A DNA stretch of 64,000 nucleotides from Hyalella azteca (taxonomy: Eukaryota > Arthropoda > Malacostraca > Amphipoda > Hyalellidae), in NCBI RefSeq assembly GCF_000764305.2, contig NW_025938158.1, positions 255,665-319,664 on the forward strand, read 5' to 3'. Below are positions 60,653 through 64,000 of the stretch, in pieces; positions within the stretch are counted from its first letter, which is position 1, and every line of letters begins with the position of its first letter. The notes under the pieces are model-generated. The model was not told the origin of the DNA, did no database searches, and worked only from the letters and a program-made list of their open reading frames with translations. Both the position numbers and the translations under genes were made by a program.

Positions 60653-61580
60653 TTCCTGCTGAGGTATTTGTTATTTTGAAGGCCAGTGTTCCGAAATTTG
60701 AGTTCAGACTTTTTTTCGATTATTATTAAACATGATGTCAAAAAATATTTTAGGTTAAGTTGAACATTATGTATCAGTGCTTCATGAACGCCTTCAAAAG
60801 ATAAAGCCAGAATGAATGGTAAAAACACATGTATATGAATACATAAATCGAACAGTTTAGCCCAAAATTTATATTCGAAACTACATTTTAATAAACGTAA
60901 TATTTTAAAATAATGAACAGTCAGTCTACACTGTCTGTGAACAACATCCACAAGAATTTCATTTCGGTTTCATCGGTAGACTCAAATTTTTGTTTTGACA
61001 TTCACGGCTCGTCCTGAAGCACAGCAAGTTCAAGACCTACAAAAAGAAATAGTGTTTTGTTATCATCCCCAGGCTTGATCGTTCGGCTCGCCCGACCTAA
61101 ATATCAAACTCGCTATAAGGCTCAGCAAAGTAGCTCTGCCAGACCGACTTCTCTTTCCCTTGAATTGTTTGGTAGAAAATCGACTTTCGTTGCCACTCCG
61201 GCAAAGCCTTTCGTGACTTCCTAAGGTCCTTTCGACCTGACCTTTGAGAGAGTTTATGGCTATTGGATATGACAAAACAGCGTCTCCGAGCAGTTGAACG
61301 CAGGAGCAGTCTAAGAGCTGAACGTCTCAACGTCCAATACGGATACCAAGGTTAAGGAATGGTTCGAGCGCAGCCATAAAATAACGATCTTCTTCGGCGG
61401 GAGACTAGATCTTGTGGTGCTAAGTAGAATCAAAACCGAATTAATTCATTGTGAAAATTTTTGAAAAAAATCTGCAAAGCATAGCCCATCATCTAACTGT
61501 AATGTTGCACTTAATACGATAATACAAAACGCAATAACTTAATCCAAGATTAAGTTGAAAATGATGAATGTTTTCTTCAG
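60653..61580. other. Gene-free stretch upstream of an exon
   Basis: 61020-61440 is GC-richer. Minus-strand frames there (61063-61275, 61097-61330) are basic and unrecognised. The last bases before 61581 form a good pyrimidine-rich acceptor. Confidence 0.4.
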
Positions 61581-61659
61581 GTTTGTGAACGTCTTGGCCA
61601 GCTATACGACCGAGCCGAGGCAAGAGAATTGAGCAAACGCAAGACATTCAGAGAGATCG
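61581..61659 (+). CDS. Internal coding exon, unrecognised protein
   Basis: A 79-bp GC-rich segment sits between an acceptor (TGTTTTCTTCAG) and a donor (G|GTAAGA). Only one of three frames is open: phase 0 in, phase 1 out. It encodes 26 residues starting VCERLGQLYDRAEAREL and ending SKRKTFREI, a charged, helix-prone sequence of normal protein composition with balanced codon use (GCC, CTT, CGA, GAG). It is the best supported exon in the window. It could follow the phase-0 first exon at 30600-30647. The phase-1 end suits an exon starting with two spare bases, as proposed at 63627. Family unknown. Confidence 0.55.
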
Positions 61660-61907
61660 GTAAGATGTGCATTTTGTATTCAGAAAAATGGGGGAATTAC
61701 ATTAGCTAACATGGAAGTACACAAGTAGGAAACATTGCAGGCAAATGAGGATTTTAAGTATAAATTTAAATGATTTATTAATCGATTATATTAGGTATAA
61801 TTTCAATTGCCCACTCACCGAAAGCCGAAACACTCAAGAAAATGTTTGGCCGAAATTTTGTTTTTCAGGAAGTTTTTGCAATTACCGAAAATCCTAATGA
61901 ATGTTAC

Positions 61908-62078
61908 AAAAAAATATAACTCAGTACTCACTGCAGTGAGTGACAGAGAGCGCATTTTCTCGTCGACGAAAACGTGAGGTCACGGACCGACTGACTGACG
62001 GACGGACAGACAGACGGACGGACGACGGACATGGCGAGCACAATAGTGCATTTGTTCCATTAATGAGAAAATGCGCTA
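61908..62078 (-). mobile_element. Helentron-like non-autonomous element, copy G
   Basis: Near-complete. Plus-strand reading: A-rich end, a perfect palindrome ACTCACTGCAGTGAGT, AGCGCATTTTCTC, TCGTCGACGA, a mixed GGAC/AGAC/TGAC microsatellite, ATGGCGAGCACAATAGTGCA and GAGAAAATGCGCTA. It lies about 250 bp downstream of the exon at 61581-61659, so probably in an intron. Confidence 0.8.
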
Positions 62079-63000
62079 AAAAATAGCGCTAACTTCTAAT
62101 TTCATAGAATTTAATTTATAAAGTGATAAATGCAAATGCAGTTAGAATTACTTGCATCTCAATTGAATTACCTTCAAATGGTACAAAAGTTCCAAACGAA
62201 GACGCCGTTTCTCCAAAGATGGGGTGTTATATGTATAATAAAATGAACGTCTTCCATGGTAGCAGGACTTTTTGCGTTACATCGGGAACGTTTTATGAAA
62301 TGCGCCAGATTTTAGACACCGTTTTTCAGGTCTGTTGATCACTTCAATATACGAGGTTTAATGAATTTAAGTGCTGAAAATCAAATATCGAATTGAACCA
62401 CCATAAATAGTACGGAAATAAGAATGTTATTTCTCAATTTGACTAGATAAAATGATTGTGTTGTATAGCAATGAATTACTTTGATCTGGATATTTTAGGA
62501 AAATTCATTTAATGAAGCACATTGAATTTTCTGACGAGGAAACATAAATTAACAGCATCACTTTTACAAATGAGCTACGAACAAAAATATAAGCTGAATA
62601 AATCTTCATTATAAATCCCAGTTCCAGGTGCGAATGACGAAACTTATGTGAGCAAAATAAGTCAGCTATAAAAAAATTTTCAGAGTTATGAAGATAAATG
62701 CAGGAAAAATAAATAATTCTCAAAATTTAATTATTCATTTTATGGTCGAAGTAGATTCTTTCTGAATACTTAAGTATTTAGAGCGTCATGCTCCCTAAAA
62801 TCAATGCATCAGTTTGAGAATATTGTAATCACATCATGATTTATAGATATTTGCTCAATGACATTTTAAAACGACCTATTTGAGCTGTAGCAACGCTTCA
62901 TACACAAACCGAATTCAATCAATAAATAGAAATATGAAAAACTTCCTTCCTCTTGCCTATTTGGGCTAATCTAAAATTATGAACAACTTATGATTGCTTT
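62079..63000. other. Gene-free stretch
   Basis: AT-rich unique DNA. A 71-codon frame at 62123-62338 is unrecognised. Confidence 0.4.
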
Positions 63001-63084
63001 CACCGAATCTTATCGAATCTTATCGAATCTTATCGAATCTTATCGAATCTTATCGAATCTTATCGAATCTTATCGAATCTTATC
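63001..63084. repeat. 10-bp minisatellite (TATCGAATCT)
   Basis: Eight almost perfect 10-bp units. It ends directly at the transposase tail and is in frame with it: three units encode ten residues (ESYRILSNLI), giving one open frame from 62990 to 63202. Confidence 0.97.
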
Positions 63085-63085
63085 T

Positions 63086-63202
63086 GACTTGATCCCTCAA
63101 GAAATGCTGCGTGTCTCATGTGAAGCTTTCCCGCGTAGATTGGAGGCCGTCATTAAAAATAAGGGTGGTCATATTGAATATATATGTCTGAGAATTGTTT
63201 AG
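63086..63202 (+). pseudogene. Tc1/mariner-like transposase C-terminal fragment
   Basis: 38 codons starting DLIPQEMLRVSCEAF, then PRRLEAVIKNKGGHIEY and an extra seven residues before TAG. The IPQE...PRRLEAVI..KGGH..Y pattern is the characteristic C-terminal end of Tc1-like DDE transposases, which usually stop at the KY or EY; here translation continues a little further. The DNA-binding domain and catalytic D,D,E/D residues are missing, and a 10-bp tandem array stands where they should be. No terminal inverted repeats were found. A dead fragment. Confidence 0.75.
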
Positions 63203-63626
63203 GTAATTCTTGACTACTAGCTCATCCAAAAAAAAAAACAATGAACCTGTTTGTTTCATTGAGAAATAACAAAAAACATGCGTTGCCATAAATATGGCGG
63301 ACCTTGTAGCTTCTCCCTTCTGTGTTTGCAGGAAGATGAGCTTTATGGAGTGTAGTGTACCAATAGAAGAGCTTCGCTGCATACAAATTGATTAATCACT
63401 GCTAGTACCATGGAATTGTGATTTAGGACTGTATTTGGTTTAGTATTTTTTCTAAAAAGAAAATGGTTGGTAAGATCTGTTTATTGCTTTTTACTTATTT
63501 ATTTAGAGATTTTTCCACGTATTTTAACCAACGGTTAAAATCAAGAAAAAATGGAACTATTTCCATGCATTAATTTAAAAGAATATGCATGTTAAATCAA
63601 AGATATTTTTAATGCAATTTTTGCAG
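63203..63626. other. Gene-free stretch
   Basis: AT-rich unique DNA. The minus frame at 63116-63382 overlaps the transposase fragment antisense and is not a gene. Confidence 0.45.
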
Positions 63627-63706
63627 TTTTCATCAGCGATCCGGTCTTCAAACGACATGTACAGATGTTGGAATGGTCCATATTTAAGAGAAGAACTAGA
63701 ATATAA
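63627..63706 (+). CDS. Possible terminal exon, unrecognised
   Basis: A good acceptor (AATGCAATTTTTGCAG) ends at 63626. With two spare bases (phase 2), as required after the exon at 61581-61659, 25 codons follow, FISDPVFKRHVQMLEWSIFK and a few more, then TAA at 63704. The phase-0 frame is also open (FSSAIRSSNDMYRCWNGPYL onwards) to a stop at about 63734 or a weak donor AAT|GTAAAC. The link to 61581 rests only on phase and distance. Confidence 0.25.
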
Positions 63707-64000
63707 TGTAAACCCGCAAAAAAGAGCTTATTGATGAAATTATCATTCCATGTTGTTCCAAACCCTTGCATTATATATGAACCATTTTTTTTGGGTACAG
63801 AATTTAAAGAACATTGTCTGACTATCGGATAATTTGGGTTCTTATTTTTTATATTTCTTTTCTACCAGCCTAATTTTGGTTTATAAAGTTGGCAGAACTT
63901 GGGAGAGATCTGCAGTTACAAAATGGGCAAAGTTGTTTAGGTATTGGTAGAGTCAAAATACAGTAAGTGTCAGCAGTGATAAATCCTAGGAAAATTGTTA

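Noticed and set aside
60538..60951. 137-codon minus-strand frame with a VCLSVCLSVC run
   Set aside because: The run is the translated GTCY microsatellite of Helentron-like copy F; the rest has no protein character.
61355..61380. GGTTCGAGC resembling a tRNA B box
   Set aside because: No A box or cloverleaf around it.

Overview
This is a eukaryotic, AT-rich, gene-poor window, most likely from an invertebrate animal and plausibly an arthropod. No species can be named from the sequence. There are no operons, Shine-Dalgarno-led genes or dense coding. What coding signal exists comes as short, GC-richer stretches bounded by splice-like sites, as decayed transposon reading frames, and as frames that are open only because a tandem repeat happens to lack stops. 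The sequence is best read as intergenic or long-intron DNA loaded with minisatellites.

Layout. 0-2 kb: a decayed non-LTR retrotransposon (LINE) reverse-transcriptase tail on the minus strand, cut by a 16-bp minisatellite. 4.1-6.1 kb: a very degenerate satellite. 7.1-7.6 kb: a 20-22 bp minisatellite. 8.07-10.23 kb: a composite block with 235-bp direct repeats at its ends. It holds a second piece of the 4-6 kb satellite, a module with a broken reading frame, and a 14-bp minisatellite. The same module plus 14-bp array recurs at 20.26-21.70 kb, where the reading frame is intact. 14.75-14.91 kb: three perfect palindromes. 23.7-24.7 kb: two inverted copies of a short structured mobile element flank a minus-strand candidate exon. 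30-31 kb: a GC-richer promoter-like region, a candidate first coding exon on the plus strand and a strong hairpin. 32-58 kb: many further minisatellites (37, 55, 14, 22, 16, 24, 28 and 75 bp units) and simple tandem duplications. 60-64 kb: two more copies of the mobile element, a well supported 79-bp plus-strand exon, a Tc1/mariner-like transposase tail and a possible further exon.

The most interesting element is a seven-copy family of about 145-175 bp. Each full copy has subterminal inverted repeats (AGCGCATTTTCTC / GAGAAAATGCGCT), an internal (GTCY)n microsatellite, a 16-bp palindrome near the 3' end and T-rich ends. This architecture matches non-autonomous Helentron-type rolling-circle elements (the DINE-1/mini-me group known from Drosophila). 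The second is the duplicated module, in which the reading frame is better conserved between copies than the sequence following it and which is joined in both places to the same 14-bp minisatellite.

Gene-wise, the best single call is the plus-strand exon at 61581-61659. It could belong to the same transcript as the candidate first exon at 30600-30647, because the phases agree, which would imply an intron of about 31 kb. That link is inference. No tRNA, rRNA, CRISPR array or bacterial-type regulatory site was recognised.
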